Shown one piece after another: positions 5,299 through 5,299 of a stretch of DNA of 5,299 nt. Source of the stretch: Rhodospirillales bacterium (GTDB lineage Bacteria; Pseudomonadota; Alphaproteobacteria; UBA828); contig JAPOPO010000223.1 in the NCBI GenBank assembly GCA_026712885.1, positions 1 through 5,299 of the forward strand. The letters run 5' to 3'. Numbering within the stretch: the stretch's first letter is position 1; every line of letters starts with the position of its first letter. A program made the position numbers and the translations under genes. The notes under the pieces are model-generated. The model was not told the origin of the DNA, searched no databases, and saw nothing but the letters and a program-made list of their open reading frames with translations.

Positions 5299-5299
5299 C

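Overview
The window is high-GC DNA (roughly 70% G+C by eye). It has tightly packed genes, GTG starts and short or overlapping junctions. Gene style and protein sequences suggest a proteobacterium, most likely an alphaproteobacterium. This is inferred from resemblance, because there is no rRNA or other marker to fix it.

Layout. (1) Bases 2-154 hold the last 50 codons of a gene whose product looks like a D-isomer-specific 2-hydroxyacid dehydrogenase. (2) Bases 155-589 form a less GC-rich interval. It carries a 7-bp dyad (178-202), a small AbrB/VapB-type antitoxin gene (251-478) and, overlapping its stop codon, a 20-codon frame that looks like the collapsed remains of a PIN-domain VapC toxin (475-537). 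(3) Bases 590-4640 hold four co-directional genes with junctions of +7, -4 and +4 nt, almost certainly one operon: an acyl-CoA dehydrogenase with a putative catalytic Glu249, a second and divergent acyl-CoA dehydrogenase subunit without an obvious catalytic Glu, a crotonase (enoyl-CoA hydratase/isomerase family) protein, and a PLP-dependent threonine/serine dehydratase-like enzyme. (4) After a 19-nt convergent junction with a small hairpin, a glyoxalase II-like metallo-beta-lactamase-fold hydrolase lies on the minus strand and runs off the right edge.

How the genes fit together. The two dehydrogenase-family genes look like the alpha and beta subunits of a heteromeric flavoenzyme, as known for steroid side-chain acyl-CoA dehydrogenases in actinobacteria. 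The crotonase would act on the 2-enoyl-CoA product. Its two canonical catalytic Glu positions are Asp117 and Tyr137, so the reaction may be isomerisation or a non-standard hydration. The substrate cannot be read from the sequence. The dehydratase is translationally linked to this set but has no obvious place in beta-oxidation.

I found no strongly supported novel defence or mobile system. The points most worth a second look are the apparently decayed VapBC locus with its candidate operator, the 27-bp tandem repeat that gives the beta subunit a 9-residue repeat tail, the altered crotonase active site, and the linked dehydratase.
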